Assembly (NCBI RefSeq): GCF_023573145.1
Contig: NZ_CP097636.1
Span: forward strand, 1,612,001 to 1,676,000
DNA length: 64,000 nt
Direction of reading: 5' to 3'
From: Aquincola tertiaricarbonis
Lineage (GTDB): Bacteria; Pseudomonadota; Gammaproteobacteria; Burkholderiales; Burkholderiaceae_C
A model generated the notes under the pieces. The model searched no databases, was not told where the DNA came from, and saw only the letters and a program-made list of their open reading frames with translations. Positions 38,603 to 48,062 of the stretch are shown here, one piece after another (position 1 is the first letter of the stretch; the number at the start of each line of letters is the position of its first letter). The translations under genes and the position numbers were made by a program.

Positions 38603-40618
38603 TCAGAACTGCCGGCCGATCTGCAGCGCCCAGCTGCGGCCGTCCTGCGCCAGCGTCGGCTGCCGGTGCTCGGGGCCGGCAGGGTCGGCGTAGCGCGCAT
38701 CCAGCAGGTTGTAGGCGGTGAGGGCGGCATCCCACGGGCTGCCGGGCGGCGCATAGCTCAGCCGTGCGTTCAGGCGCCGGTAGCCAGCCACGCTGCCGCC
38801 GCCCGCCAGGGGCCGGTCGCCCACCCCCACCAGGTTCATGCCCACGCCCAGGCCCGGCACCGGCGTGGGGCTGGTGAGCGCCAGCTTGAATTGCTGCCTG
38901 GGGGCGTTGGCCAGCGGCTGGCCGGTGGCGGCGTCGTGCACGCGCTGGTGGCTGGCGCTGCCGCGCAGCTGCAGTCCCCCGCGCGAAACCCAGGTGGCCT
39001 CGACGGTGGCGCCGGCCACGTGCACGCCACCGCGGTTGGTGTAGTTCAGCAGCTGGTCGTCGCGGGCCACCAGCTCGATCACGTCCGTCACGCGGGCCCG
39101 GTAGACCGAGCCCTGCAGCTGCCAGGCTTCGGCCGGCCGCCACAGCAGCACCAGCTCGTGCGAGCGCAGCGATTCAACTTGCAGGCCCTGGGGCCGCCGC
39201 TGCACCGCATCGGCGTACGACAGCTCGCTGAAGTTGGGTTCGCGGTAGGCGGTGCCGCTGAGCCACTTGAAGGTCCAGGCCGGGGTGGGCGACCAGATGG
39301 CGGCCAGGCGCGGGCTGGTGCGGTGGCTGCCGTCGGTGCGGCGGTCGGCGCGCAGCCCCAGGGTCAGGAGCAGCTCGGGCCACAGCGACCATTCGTCCAC
39401 CACATAGAGGCCGTGGCGGTGGTTGCTGCCCAGCGCGCGCTGGGCCGAGGTGCTGCCGTCGGGCCACTGCGTGTCGACGTCGATCTCCTGCCGGCGGTTG
39501 CGCTGGGTTTCCACGCCCAGCGTCAGCCGGTGTCCGGCCCAGCCGGTGTAGCGCCAGCGCAGCTCACCGCTGAGCCAGCGCGAGGCGTTGTCGTCGCTCA
39601 CCCGGGCGCCTTCGGTGGTCAGGGTGTCGGCCGCAAAGGCGTAGCGGCCTTCGTGGGCCAGCAGCTCCAGCGTGCTGGAAGGTCCGACGGCGCGGGTATA
39701 GGCCGCACTCAGGCTGGCATAGCGGTCGACCCAGGGCGCCGGGGTGTCGAAGGCGGTGTCGTAGGCGCCGGTGGGCATCTCCTTGCGCCGCTGCGACAGC
39801 GCCAGGCTCACCCGCAGCCCGCCTTGCTGCAGCTTGGCGAACAGCTTGTCGGCCCGCTCGCCGTCACGGTGGTGGGCGATGCCCTCGGGGTTTTGCGGGC
39901 TCGCGTACTCGGCAAATCGCAGGTCGGTGCCGGGGCGGTTTTCGGTGGCCAGCGACAGCAACACGCGGCTGTCGCCCCAGCTGCCGCCCCAGCTGGCCGT
40001 GGCCTTGCGCTGGCGGTGGCTGCCCACGCTCAGCATGGCCTGGCCGCCGGCCAGCTGCGCCGGCGAGCGGGTGATGACGTTGACCACCGCGGCCACCGCA
40101 TTGCTGCCGTACAGCGACGAGCCGGGGCCTGGAATGAACTCCACCCGGTCGATCAGCGAGACGTCGATCGGGAACTCGCGGTCCATGGACGCGGCCTCGA
40201 ACAGCGGGTCGTTGGCACGGATACCGTCCACCAGCACCAGCAGCCGCGAGCTGTAGTCGCCCGGTCGGGTGACGCCGCGCAGGCCGGCGTAGCTGTAGGC
40301 GCGGTCGTAGCGCAGGTGCACGCCGGGCAGGCTTTCCAGCACCTCGCCCAAGGTGCGGTAGCCCTGGGCGCGGATTTCGCCGCCGGTGCGCACCGCGGCG
40401 GCGCCGGGCGCGGTCACCAGGTCCTCCGCGCGCTTGCTGGCGGCGCCCAGGCGGCTGCTGCCGTACACCGGCTGTGCCAGCGCGTCGGCCAGCTCGGCTT
40501 CTTCGTCGCGGGTGGGGGTGGGTGGTGGGTCGGCGGCCTGGGCCAGCAGCGGCATGCCCAGGGCCGCCAGTGCCAGCAGGCGGCAAGGCCAGGACAGAAC
40601 GGAAGCGGAAGCGGTCAC
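38603..40618 (-). CDS. TonB-dependent outer-membrane receptor
   Basis: A receptor of about 671 residues. The signal peptide (LLALAALGMPLLAQAADP) is followed by a plug domain with GAAAVRTGGEIRAQGYRTLG, VLVDGIRANDPLF and RVEFIPGPGSSLYGSNAVAA, then a 22-strand barrel ending in the usual aromatic residue (LQIGRQF). The GTG at 40618 gives a compact signal peptide; a TTG at 40657 is the longer alternative. No extra N-terminal signalling domain is seen. It is the first gene of the operon with yfiR and the CHASE8 kinase, so it may be part of one sensing chain. Ligand unknown. Confidence 0.87.
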   Translation of the reverse strand: MTASASVLSWPCRLLALAALGMPLLAQAADPPPTPTRDEEAELADALAQPVYGSSRLGAASKRAEDLVTAPGAAAVRTGGEIRAQGYRTLGEVLESLPGVHLRYDRAYSYAGLRGVTRPGDYSSRLLVLVDGIRANDPLFEAASMDREFPIDVSLIDRVEFIPGPGSSLYGSNAVAAVVNVITRSPAQLAGGQAMLSVGSHRQRKATASWGGSWGDSRVLLSLATENRPGTDLRFAEYASPQNPEGIAHHRDGERADKLFAKLQQGGLRVSLALSQRRKEMPTGAYDTAFDTPAPWVDRYASLSAAYTRAVGPSSTLELLAHEGRYAFAADTLTTEGARVSDDNASRWLSGELRWRYTGWAGHRLTLGVETQRNRRQEIDVDTQWPDGSTSAQRALGSNHRHGLYVVDEWSLWPELLLTLGLRADRRTDGSHRTSPRLAAIWSPTPAWTFKWLSGTAYREPNFSELSYADAVQRRPQGLQVESLRSHELVLLWRPAEAWQLQGSVYRARVTDVIELVARDDQLLNYTNRGGVHVAGATVEATWVSRGGLQLRGSASHQRVHDAATGQPLANAPRQQFKLALTSPTPVPGLGVGMNLVGVGDRPLAGGGSVAGYRRLNARLSYAPPGSPWDAALTAYNLLDARYADPAGPEHRQPTLAQDGRSWALQIGRQF

Positions 40619-40829
40619 TGCACGAAAGGCGGCGCGTCCGGAAGGCCGGCGCGCCAATGGAAATGGGGACTACGGAAAGGGCTGCTGCGCCGGGGCGGGT
40701 GGCGTGACCGGCGTTCTGTCATCGGGTGGGCCTGCGGCGGCTTGACCAGCCGCGCCAACACGGTGCATCCAAGTGTGACCGAGTTGGCAGGTACTGACGC
40801 TGCGCCGCGCGCAGACGTGAGCGATTGTT

Positions 40830-41387
40830 TCAGGTCTTGGTGACAGCCGGCCCGGGTGGCTCCACCACCACCTGCAGCAGCAGCGGCAGCTGGGCATGCA
40901 GCGTGGCCGCCACCGGCGAAGCCCGGGCCGCGCTGGCCACCAGCGCCTGCAGGCGCTCGGCCGCCACGCCGTCGGCGCCCAGGCGCACCTGCAGGCTCAG
41001 CTGCGCGGGGCCGGCGGGCACCGGCCGCCCCTGGTCGTCAGGCAGGCCCAGCAGGCCGCGCGCGTCGGAGCGGCTGCCGGCCTGTACGTCCAGCGTGCGC
41101 AGCTCGATGCCCTGCAGGGCGGCCTCCATCAGCACGCGGGTGGCCACGCAGGAGGCCAGCGCCGCCCGCAGCAGCCAGACGGCGCTGGGCGCTTCGCCCT
41201 GGCCGCCCAGTTCGGTGGGCAGGTCGGTGACCACCAATCCCTGGCCGTGGCCGTCGTGGGTGATCACACGGGTGCCGCCGGCCCATTCGGCACGGGCGGG
41301 CGTGTCGTCGCCAATGCCCGCCTCGGGTCGGCGCCGCAGCACCGAAGCCACCCGCTCGAACGCCGCTGCGATCTCGTGTGCTGCCAT
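40830..41387 (-). CDS. OsmC family protein
   Basis: A 185-residue OsmC/Ohr-fold protein. The motifs LVVTDLPTELGGQGEAPSAV and LLRAALASCVATRVLMEAAL carry the conserved Glu and the single-Cys SCVA pattern. The second Cys of true Ohr peroxidases is not seen at the expected place, so it may belong to the OsmC-like group without organic-hydroperoxide activity. Expressed alone from the minus strand; the 5' neighbour is divergent. Confidence 0.82.
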   Translation of the reverse strand: MAAHEIAAAFERVASVLRRRPEAGIGDDTPARAEWAGGTRVITHDGHGQGLVVTDLPTELGGQGEAPSAVWLLRAALASCVATRVLMEAALQGIELRTLDVQAGSRSDARGLLGLPDDQGRPVPAGPAQLSLQVRLGADGVAAERLQALVASAARASPVAATLHAQLPLLLQVVVEPPGPAVTKT

Positions 41388-41540
41388 GCCGTCTCCGCTT
41401 GCCACTGCCGGCCGGCATTGTGGAAGCGGGCGGCGTGCAGCGGTATGGGGTTCAACACGGGCCATGACAGGGTTCCGACGGGCTCGAATCCTGCGTCGGC
41501 CGGGGCTCAAGGCGGCGCAGCGGGCGCCGAAACCTCTTTC

Positions 41541-42041
41541 ATGGACACCTGCGACCCCGCCTTCGCCCCTTCCTTCCACGACCATCGCGGCGGCCGCCAG
41601 CACCGCTTCATGGAATCGGCCGACATCAATGCGGCCTTCCGAGAGGTCTTCCGACCCCTGCGCAGCAACATCCGCCGCGGCATGAGCGTGCAGAGCCAGG
41701 TCTACGGCATCGAGATGGACACCTGCATCCCCGGCGAAATGCTGGCCACCGCCTGGATTCCGCCTTCCAGCCGCGGCATCGACCAGCCGCTGCTGCTGGA
41801 AGACCCGCTGCGCCGGCGCATGCTGTTCGCACGCCTGTTCGCCGAAGGCCGGCCCGAGCAGTTGTTCGCCTATGTCAGCGAACGCCGCACCGGCCATCGG
41901 CAGGCAGTGCTGTACGTGGAGATCGCCTCCGAGGACGGCCTGTTTGCCGCCGACTACCCGGTGGAGGTGGGCACCGGCTGGCAGCGCCGCGAACTGGTGG
42001 CGGTGCCGCACCGGCGGCTGGATCCGGTGAACGCCGGTTGA
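41541..42041 (+). CDS. Uncharacterised protein
   Basis: A 166-residue soluble protein that I do not recognise. Visible stretches are MSVQSQVYGIEMDTCIPGEM, LLLEDPLRRRMLFARLFAEG and QAVLYVEIASEDGLFAADYP. The ATG at 41541 is the first good start; MESADINAAF at 41610 is another. It has neither a signal peptide nor membrane segments, and convergent genes on both sides mean no operon context. Confidence 0.55.
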   Translation: MDTCDPAFAPSFHDHRGGRQHRFMESADINAAFREVFRPLRSNIRRGMSVQSQVYGIEMDTCIPGEMLATAWIPPSSRGIDQPLLLEDPLRRRMLFARLFAEGRPEQLFAYVSERRTGHRQAVLYVEIASEDGLFAADYPVEVGTGWQRRELVAVPHRRLDPVNAG

Positions 42042-42048
42042 GGCAGTC

Positions 42049-42720
42049 TCATCCGCGGTGGCGGTCCTGCCTGACACTCAGCAGCAGAAGGCCGCCGCCC
42101 AGCAGCATGAGCGCGTAGGTGCCCGGCTCGGGCACCGGCGACACGGCGCCCCGCACCTCGATCGCGTTGAGGCCGGAGTGCACCATCCAGTTCAGGCCGC
42201 CGTCGCTGGAATTGGCGAAATCGTGCGCACGTGCGCCCAATTCCGAGGTGTAGGGCGAGCCGTAGTCCCCCGAGATCGCGCCGATGGCCTCCACGTACCG
42301 CAGGCCCGCCGCTTCGGCGCCGCGCATCACCAGCCAGTACAGCTCACCAGCTTCCAGCGCCATCGTCGAGGTGGGGCGGAAGGTGTAGTTGTCGCGGCCG
42401 CTCACCAGCACGCTGGTGAAGTTGCCGATCTGTGTCAGCGGGGTGCTGTACGGCGCGTTCGGGTTGGCCGAGAACAGCGCCAGCGTGGCGACGCCCGCAC
42501 TGCTGGCCTGCAGTCGCAGCGTGACGTCGTAGAGGTACAGCGACGTGCTGCCCATCCGGAAGCCGACGGTTTCCCAGAGCTGGTCGGAGAAGGGGGCGCT
42601 GTAGCCATCCGCCTGGGTGCCGCTGGTGATGACGACCTGGGGATCGTTGGCCGCCTGTGCCGCGGTGGTGGTCCAGGCGCCCAGGGCGAGGCAAAAACCG
42701 GCGAGGAGTCTGTACTGCAT
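42049..42720 (-). CDS. PEP-CTERM protein with choice-of-anchor beta-sandwich
   Basis: A 223-residue exported protein: signal peptide (LAGFCLALGAWTTTAAQAAN), a beta-sandwich resembling the choice-of-anchor R domain (QLWETVGFRMGSTSLYLYDV, LRLQASSAGVATLALFSANP) and the tail PVPEPGTYALMLLGGGLLLL followed by Arg-rich RQDRHRG. The tail is of the PEP-GT type, different from the PEP-ET tails at 13.5 and 14.2 kb. Probably displayed at the surface after exosortase cleavage. Confidence 0.82.
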   Translation of the reverse strand: MQYRLLAGFCLALGAWTTTAAQAANDPQVVITSGTQADGYSAPFSDQLWETVGFRMGSTSLYLYDVTLRLQASSAGVATLALFSANPNAPYSTPLTQIGNFTSVLVSGRDNYTFRPTSTMALEAGELYWLVMRGAEAAGLRYVEAIGAISGDYGSPYTSELGARAHDFANSSDGGLNWMVHSGLNAIEVRGAVSPVPEPGTYALMLLGGGLLLLSVRQDRHRG

Positions 42721-42798
42721 GAATGCTCCCGTGGTGAGGCGCTCATCGTGCCGACTCGCCCGTCTGGGCGCAAGCAGCTGCCGTCAGCTGCAGGGCGC

Positions 42799-43815
42799 TC
42801 AACCGTTGCGGAACAGGAAGCTGTAGGCGTTGAGCGCCGGCACGCCGCCCAGGTGGGCATAGAGCACGCGCGAGCCGGCCGGGAAGGCCTTTTTGCGCAC
42901 CAGGTCGATCATGCCGTGCATCGACTTGCCCTCGTACACCGGGTCGGTGAGCATGCCTTCCATGCGGGCGCACAGGCGGATGGCTTCCAGCGTGCCTTCG
43001 TTGGGCAGGCCGTATTCGGGGCCGCCGTACTCGGTGTGCAGCACCACGTCGGCCGCGGTGATGGGTTGGCCCAGCTCCACCAGTTCGGCCGTGTGGCGGG
43101 CGATGCGCACGATCTGCGCATGCGTCTGCTCGGGCTTGGCCGAGGCGTCGATGCCGATCACCCGGTCGGCCCGGCCGTCGGCCGCGAAGCCCACCACCAT
43201 GCCGGCCTGCGTGCTGCCGGTGACCGAGCACACCACGATGTAGTCGAAGCGGAAGCCCAGCTCGGCTTCCTGCGCCCGCACTTCCTCGGCAAAGCCGACG
43301 AAGCCCAGGCCGCCCAGCGGATGTTCCGAGCAGCCGGCCGGGATGGGGAAGGGCTTGCCGCCGGCCTGGCGCACCTCGTCCATCGCCTGCTGCCAGCTGG
43401 GGCGGATGCCGATGTCGAAGCCGGCCGCGTCCAGCTGCACGTCGGCGCCCAGGATGCGTGACAGCTGGATGTTGCCCACGCGGTCGTACACCGCGTCGCT
43501 GTAGTTCACCCAGTTCTCCTGCACCAGCACGCACTTCAGGCCCAGGTGCGCGGCCACCGCGGCCACCTGGCGCGTCTGGTTGCTCTGGATGCCGCCGATG
43601 GACACCAGCGTGTCGCAGCCCTGGGCCAGCGCCTCGGGAATCAGGTACTCCAGCTTGCGGGTCTTGTTGCCGCCGAAGGCCAGGCCGCTGTTGCAGTCCT
43701 CGCGCTTGGCATACAGCTCGACCTCGCCACCCAGATGGGCCGACAGGCGCTTGAGCGGCTGGATGGGCGTGGGGCCGAAGGTGAGCGGGTAGCGGGCATG
43801 CTTTTGCAGGTTCAT
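42799..43815 (-). CDS. acdS: 1-Aminocyclopropane-1-carboxylate deaminase
   Basis: A 338-residue PLP enzyme, the normal length for AcdS. It splits the plant ethylene precursor ACC into 2-oxobutanoate and ammonia. Diagnostic are [20 protein letters not shown] (the Lys of GGNKTRK binds PLP), [39 protein letters not shown] and [19 protein letters not shown], which distinguish ACC deaminase from D-cysteine desulfhydrase. It is divergent from an Lrp-type regulator gene (acdR-like), the usual arrangement in rhizosphere Burkholderiales. This suggests a plant-associated or root-surface lifestyle. Confidence 0.93.
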   Translation of the reverse strand: MNLQKHARYPLTFGPTPIQPLKRLSAHLGGEVELYAKREDCNSGLAFGGNKTRKLEYLIPEALAQGCDTLVSIGGIQSNQTRQVAAVAAHLGLKCVLVQENWVNYSDAVYDRVGNIQLSRILGADVQLDAAGFDIGIRPSWQQAMDEVRQAGGKPFPIPAGCSEHPLGGLGFVGFAEEVRAQEAELGFRFDYIVVCSVTGSTQAGMVVGFAADGRADRVIGIDASAKPEQTHAQIVRIARHTAELVELGQPITAADVVLHTEYGGPEYGLPNEGTLEAIRLCARMEGMLTDPVYEGKSMHGMIDLVRKKAFPAGSRVLYAHLGGVPALNAYSFLFRNG

Positions 43816-43953
43816 GGCGGCAAGGGCATCAGTTGTGGATGGGCTGAAGCTTAGGAAACAGCCGCTGCAAGGTGCTTGCGTCTTCAGGCCATCTGGCGCA
43901 TCTTTGGCACGCCAGCTGCATGGCTGGTCCACGCTGATTTCGCTGACAAGCCC

Positions 43954-44454
43954 ATGTGCGCAACAAAAATTCGTGCCGACGAGAAACCGCCCACCACGCC
44001 GCTGGACCGCACCGACAAGGCCATCCTGCGGGCCTTGCAGCGTGATGCTTCGCTGTCCAACGTGGCCCTGGCGGCCAAGGTGCACCTGAGCGCCCCGGCC
44101 TGCCTGCGGCGGGTCGACCGGCTCAAGCGCGCCGGACTGATCACCGGCACGGTGGCCTTGCTCAACCCGGCGGCGCTGGACGCGGGCATGCTGGTGATGA
44201 TCGGCGTGGTGCTGGACCGCAGCACGCCCGACAGCTTTGCGGCCTTTGAAAAGGCGGCGGCCAAGGTGAGTGGCTGCATGGAGTGCCACGTGATCACCGG
44301 CGAGTTCGACTACTTCATGCTGCTGCGCACCCGCGACAACGACAGCTTCAACCGCCTGCATGCCGAGCAGCTGCTGCGCCTGCCCGGCGTGCGACAGATC
44401 CGCAGTTTCATCGCGCTGAAGCAGGTGCTGTCGACGACGGCGTTTCCGGTCTAG
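43954..44454 (+). CDS. acdR: Lrp/AsnC-family regulator, AcdR-like
   Basis: A 166-residue Lrp-type regulator. N-terminal HTH ([40 protein letters not shown]) and C-terminal ligand-binding domain ([19 protein letters not shown]). The divergent position next to acdS and the size match AcdR, the activator of acdS that responds to ACC or leucine. The ATG at 43954 was chosen because the Lrp homology begins within the next 20 residues. The gap to acdS is 138 bp and should hold both promoters. Confidence 0.82.
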   Translation: MCATKIRADEKPPTTPLDRTDKAILRALQRDASLSNVALAAKVHLSAPACLRRVDRLKRAGLITGTVALLNPAALDAGMLVMIGVVLDRSTPDSFAAFEKAAAKVSGCMECHVITGEFDYFMLLRTRDNDSFNRLHAEQLLRLPGVRQIRSFIALKQVLSTTAFPV

Positions 44455-44482
44455 CTTTGAAACCGGCTCCCCGCCGGCCGCG

Positions 44483-44556
44483 GTCAGTCCCGCCGGGTCG
44501 CCCCAAGGGTCTGAACTCCCCCTTGGGGGGACGCGAGCGCAGCGAGCTTGGGGGCC
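44483..44556. repeat. Intergenic palindromic repeat, copy 1
   Basis: The first of two tandem units with a 76-bp period. It begins GTCAGTCCCGCCGGGTCGCC and ends in GCGAGCGCAGCGAGCTTGGG. Each unit contains inverted parts (CCCCAAGG with CCTTGGGG) that could fold as a hairpin, so it may also end transcription from acdR and the convergent alkC gene. Confidence 0.8.
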
Positions 44557-44558
44557 AA

Positions 44559-44632
44559 GTCAGTCCCGCCGGGCCGCCCCAAGGGACTGAGATCCCCCTC
44601 GGGGGGGGCGCGAGCGCAGCGAGCTTGGGGGC
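44559..44632. repeat. Intergenic palindromic repeat, copy 2
   Basis: The second tandem unit, starting GTCAGTCCCGCCGGGCCGCC. It differs from copy 1 by a few bases in the middle. A partial, inverted third copy is at 31667-31698. Such units resemble REP-like repeats widespread in Burkholderiales intergenic space. Confidence 0.8.
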
Positions 44633-44636
44633 TCTG

Positions 44637-45779
44637 TCAATCTAGCCGCAACTCGAACCCCGCCTGCGCCACCACCTGCCCGTTGACCAGCAGGTCCACC
44701 GCATGCCAGCCGGCGTGGTAGCGGCGGGTGGTGATGGGCTTGAGCGCATGGCGCTTGATCAGCGTGCGCTGCTCGCCGGCGGCCACCGTCAGGCGCCAGC
44801 CCTTGAACACCTTGGCGGTGGCGCCGCCAGCGGCCTTGACGTGGTGCACCGCGTAGTCCACCTCCAGCACCTGGGGCTGGCGGCTGGTGGCGTGCAGTAC
44901 CACCTGCAGCGTCACGCCATCGCCGCCCAGCACCGCATGCTCGGGTGAGACGGTGAGGGTGGCGCTTCCCTTGAGCGCCGCGCCCAGGCCCCAGGCGGCC
45001 AGCACGCGGGCATCGCCCTGCTTGATCAGCGTGCGGCTGGCATGGCGCAGCATCGCGCGGCGGGTGGGCGGCGCCGAGGGCAGGTGCTGGTCCAGCCAGT
45101 CGGCCACCACCGCCGGGTGATCCTTGGCGATGTCGTTCAGGTGATTGGCCACGCTGCGGCGCACGTAGTCGCTGTCGTCGTCCTGCAGCCGGGCCAGCAG
45201 CGGCAGCGTGGGCCCGGGGTCGTCCACCAGGCTTTGCAGTCGCAGGCCCCAGGGCAGGCGCGGGCGGCTGCCTTCGCTCACCAGGCGGCGCACGTGGGCG
45301 CTCTCGTCGCTGCACCAGCGCGCCAGCGTGGCCCAGGCCAGGGCCGGGTGCTGCACGATGAAGGGCCGCAGCGCCCATTCGGCGGTGAAGCGCTGGGTCA
45401 TCGCATGCAGCGCCTGCAGCGCCCGTTCCGGCTCGGCCAGGCCGTGGGCGGCCACCCACTCGGTCATCGGCCAGACGATCCAGCCGGCCAGACCCGGTGC
45501 ATCGCCACGGTCAGGTGCCACGATGCCGGCGTCGGGCGCCACTGGCGGGGCCAGGCTGCGTTCCAGCACGCCGCAGGCCGCGTCGAAGTCATCGGGCAGC
45601 GTGGCCTGCAGCGCGGCGGCCACGTGGCGGGCGCGGGCCTTGAGTTCCAGCGCATCGAGGCCGGTGGTGGCCAGCTGCGTGAACGTGGCGCGGTCGAAGC
45701 CCCGCCAGGCTGCATGCAACTGCTCCCCGGCCTTCTGCACCAGGCCGGCATTGATCAAGTGCTTGAACGGCTCGGCCAT
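44637..45779 (-). CDS. AlkC-type DNA alkylation repair glycosylase
   Basis: A 380-residue HEAT-like repeat DNA glycosylase. Helical repeats run from about residue 60 to 240 (RFTAEWALRPFIVQHPALAW, SDESAHVRRLVSEGSRPRLP, DDSDYVRRSVANHLNDIAKD), the AlkD/AlkC signature. The C-terminal 120 residues (VLGGDGVTLQVVLHATSRQP to GFELRLD) look like the Ig-like domain that is characteristic of AlkC. AlkC removes 3-methyladenine and related cationic lesions. No neighbouring alkylation-response genes are seen. Confidence 0.85.
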   Translation of the reverse strand: MAEPFKHLINAGLVQKAGEQLHAAWRGFDRATFTQLATTGLDALELKARARHVAAALQATLPDDFDAACGVLERSLAPPVAPDAGIVAPDRGDAPGLAGWIVWPMTEWVAAHGLAEPERALQALHAMTQRFTAEWALRPFIVQHPALAWATLARWCSDESAHVRRLVSEGSRPRLPWGLRLQSLVDDPGPTLPLLARLQDDDSDYVRRSVANHLNDIAKDHPAVVADWLDQHLPSAPPTRRAMLRHASRTLIKQGDARVLAAWGLGAALKGSATLTVSPEHAVLGGDGVTLQVVLHATSRQPQVLEVDYAVHHVKAAGGATAKVFKGWRLTVAAGEQRTLIKRHALKPITTRRYHAGWHAVDLLVNGQVVAQAGFELRLD

Positions 45780-45788
45780 GGCCTGGTT

Positions 45789-47072
45789 CTACGAACTGCG
45801 CCGCTCGCGCAGCAGGTGATACAGCAGGATCGCACCAAAGGTCGCGGTGCCGATGCCCCCCATCTTGAAGCCGGCGATCGACAGCGTCAGGTCGCCGGCG
45901 CCGGCCGTCAGTGCGGTGCCGGCCACGATCAGGTTGCGCGGCTTGGCGAAGTCCACCTGGTTCATCACCCAGATGCGGCCACCGGTGGCGGCGATCAGGC
46001 CGAACACCACCAGCGCCAGCCCGCCCACCACCGGCACCGGCAGCGTCAGGATGAGGGCGCCGAACTTGGGCGAAAAGCCCAGCAGCAGCGCCACGCCCGC
46101 CGCCACCACGAACACCAGCGTGGAGTAGATGCGGGTGACCGCCATCACGCCCATGTTCTCGGCATAGGTGGTGACGCCGGTGCCGCCGCCCGCGCCCGAG
46201 ACCACCGTGGCCAGGCCGTCGGCGATGAAGGCGCGGCCGATCAGCGGGTCGAAGTTGCGGCCGGTCATCGCGGCCAGCGCCTTCACATGGCCCAGGTTCT
46301 CGGCCACCAGGATCACCGCCACCGGCGCGATCAGCGCCATCGCCGAAGCATCGAACACCGGCGCCGAAAAGCGCGGCAGCCCAAACCAGGCCGCCTGGCC
46401 CACGCTGGCAAAGTCGATCGGCTTGCCCCAGCCCAGGCCATTGGCGCCAACGGCGTACAGCACGTAGCCCGCCAGCGCCCCCAGCAGGATGGGCAGCCGC
46501 GCGGCCACGCCGCCGGCGCGCACCGCCACCAGGCCCACGGCCAGCGCGGTGAGCAGGCCCACGCCCACCTCGAACGGCGTGGCGCCCAGGCTGCGCACCG
46601 CCACCGGTGCCAGGTTCAGGCCGATGGCGGCCACCACCGTGCCGGTGACCACCGGCGGCATCAAGCGCTCGATCCAGCCGGTGCCCAGCATCTGCACCAC
46701 CAGGCCAATGAGGATGTAGACCACGCCGGCGGCGATGATGCCGCCCAGTGCCAGGCCGATGTTGGGGTTGGGGCCGCTGCCTGCGTAGCCGGTGGCCGCG
46801 ATCACCACGCCGATGAAGGCGAAGCTCGAGCCCAGGTAGCTGGGCAGCCGGCCGCCGGTGAGCAGGAAGAACAGCAGCGTGCCGATGCCCGAAAAGAAGA
46901 TCGAGGTGTTGGGGTCGAAGCCCATCAGGATGGGCGCCAGCGCCGTGCTGCCGAACATGGCCACCACGTGCTGGATGCCCATCACCAGCGTCTGGCCGCC
47001 GGGCAGGCGTTCATCGGGCGCCACCTCACCGGTGGTCTTGCGGGTCCATCTCGGGAAAAAACTGCTGCTCAT
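45789..47072 (-). CDS. NCS2 (uracil/xanthine) permease
   Basis: A 427-residue nucleobase:cation symporter of the NCS2/SLC23 family with about 14 hydrophobic segments. Motifs: GQTLVMGIQHVVAMFGSTAL near residue 25 (conserved QH), AENLGHVKALAAMTGRNFDP and ADGLATVVSGAGGGTGVTTY, which carry the family glutamates. The last two point to the uracil permease (UraA/RutG) subgroup. The ATG at 47072 was preferred over longer frames because the homology starts there. Lies in the inner membrane, with no pyrimidine pathway genes next to it except folA/thyA 4 kb away. Confidence 0.87.
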   Translation of the reverse strand: MSSSFFPRWTRKTTGEVAPDERLPGGQTLVMGIQHVVAMFGSTALAPILMGFDPNTSIFFSGIGTLLFFLLTGGRLPSYLGSSFAFIGVVIAATGYAGSGPNPNIGLALGGIIAAGVVYILIGLVVQMLGTGWIERLMPPVVTGTVVAAIGLNLAPVAVRSLGATPFEVGVGLLTALAVGLVAVRAGGVAARLPILLGALAGYVLYAVGANGLGWGKPIDFASVGQAAWFGLPRFSAPVFDASAMALIAPVAVILVAENLGHVKALAAMTGRNFDPLIGRAFIADGLATVVSGAGGGTGVTTYAENMGVMAVTRIYSTLVFVVAAGVALLLGFSPKFGALILTLPVPVVGGLALVVFGLIAATGGRIWVMNQVDFAKPRNLIVAGTALTAGAGDLTLSIAGFKMGGIGTATFGAILLYHLLRERRSS

Positions 47073-47295
47073 CGTCGATCTCGCTCCTCTTGCGGGGCGC
47101 GATTGTCGGCGCAAAGCAGGCCGCCGCACCGCGCTGGTGCGCCAGGGTGTTCCGATGCCTCCGGCGGCGCCCATCCCCCCAAGAACGCAGGGCGCTGCGC
47201 CGCTGCGCTGAGACGTTGCGGAGACGACCGGCTGCCTAGAGTCCGTCTCAAAGGCCCGTCACCCCGGCGGGACCCACACCCCAAGGAGCCGCCTC

Positions 47296-48030
47296 ATGAC
47301 CTCAGCCCTGACCCGGGCCGCCACCCTGCTGGCCGCTTGTGCCGCACTGCCGGCCGCGGCCGCCACCACCCAGCTGCTGCCTTCCGGCGCGGTGTTCTGG
47401 GCGGGCGACTCGGCCTATCTGTCGGTCGCCGACGTGCCGGCGGGCTTTTTCGCAGGCGGCGCTCCGGCCTTCATCGACACCCTGGAAGACGGCTCGCTGG
47501 ATGGCGGACTCACCACCACTGACGCCAGCGTCATCATCGGCTCGGCCTTTGTGGGCACCCGCGATTCGGTGGATGCCGACGACGGCCGCATCGACGGCAG
47601 CTGCGGGCCGCAAACCAGCACCAGCGGCTGCGGCTCGCTGTTCAATGGCAATGGCGGTCGGCTCACTGTCACCTTTCAGGGGGCCGGCGCGCCCACCGCC
47701 TTCGGCCTGGTGTGGACCGATGGTGCCGGCAGCATCAACGTCACCGTCAGCGCCACCGCGGCCGATGGCAGCAGCCTGGGCAGCGTGAGCTACAGCGGCA
47801 TCGGCGACGGCTCCAACGCCGCTACCACGGCCGAAGACCGCTTCTTCGGCGTGCAGTTCGCGGGCGGTGTGAAGTCGCTAACCGTGGTCAACAGCGGCGG
47901 CGGCATCGAGGTCGACCACCTGCAGTACGGCGTCATGGCCGCCGTTCCCGAGCCCGGCACCTGGGCCTTGATGGCCATTGGCGCGCTCGCGCTGGGCCCG
48001 CTGGCGGGGCGTCGCAGGCGCAGCTTCTGA
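47296..48030 (+). CDS. PEP-CTERM protein
   Basis: A 244-residue exported protein. Signal peptide (AATLLAACAALPAAAATTQL), a mature beta-rich domain with an acidic, cysteine-containing loop (DADDGRIDGSCGPQTSTSGC) and the PEP-CTERM tail AVPEPGTWALMAIGALALGP followed by GRRRRS. A good AAGGAG ribosome-binding site precedes the ATG. The following large regulator gene starts only 32 bp later, so the two may be co-transcribed. Confidence 0.83.
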   Translation: MTSALTRAATLLAACAALPAAAATTQLLPSGAVFWAGDSAYLSVADVPAGFFAGGAPAFIDTLEDGSLDGGLTTTDASVIIGSAFVGTRDSVDADDGRIDGSCGPQTSTSGCGSLFNGNGGRLTVTFQGAGAPTAFGLVWTDGAGSINVTVSATAADGSSLGSVSYSGIGDGSNAATTAEDRFFGVQFAGGVKSLTVVNSGGGIEVDHLQYGVMAAVPEPGTWALMAIGALALGPLAGRRRRSF

Positions 48031-48062
48031 CCGCAGCGCTGCCTGGGCGACACTGCGCCCCC

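Noticed and set aside
40619..40829. Cobalamin riboswitch upstream of the TonB receptor
   Set aside because: No B12-box-like conserved core could be found on the minus strand of this gap.
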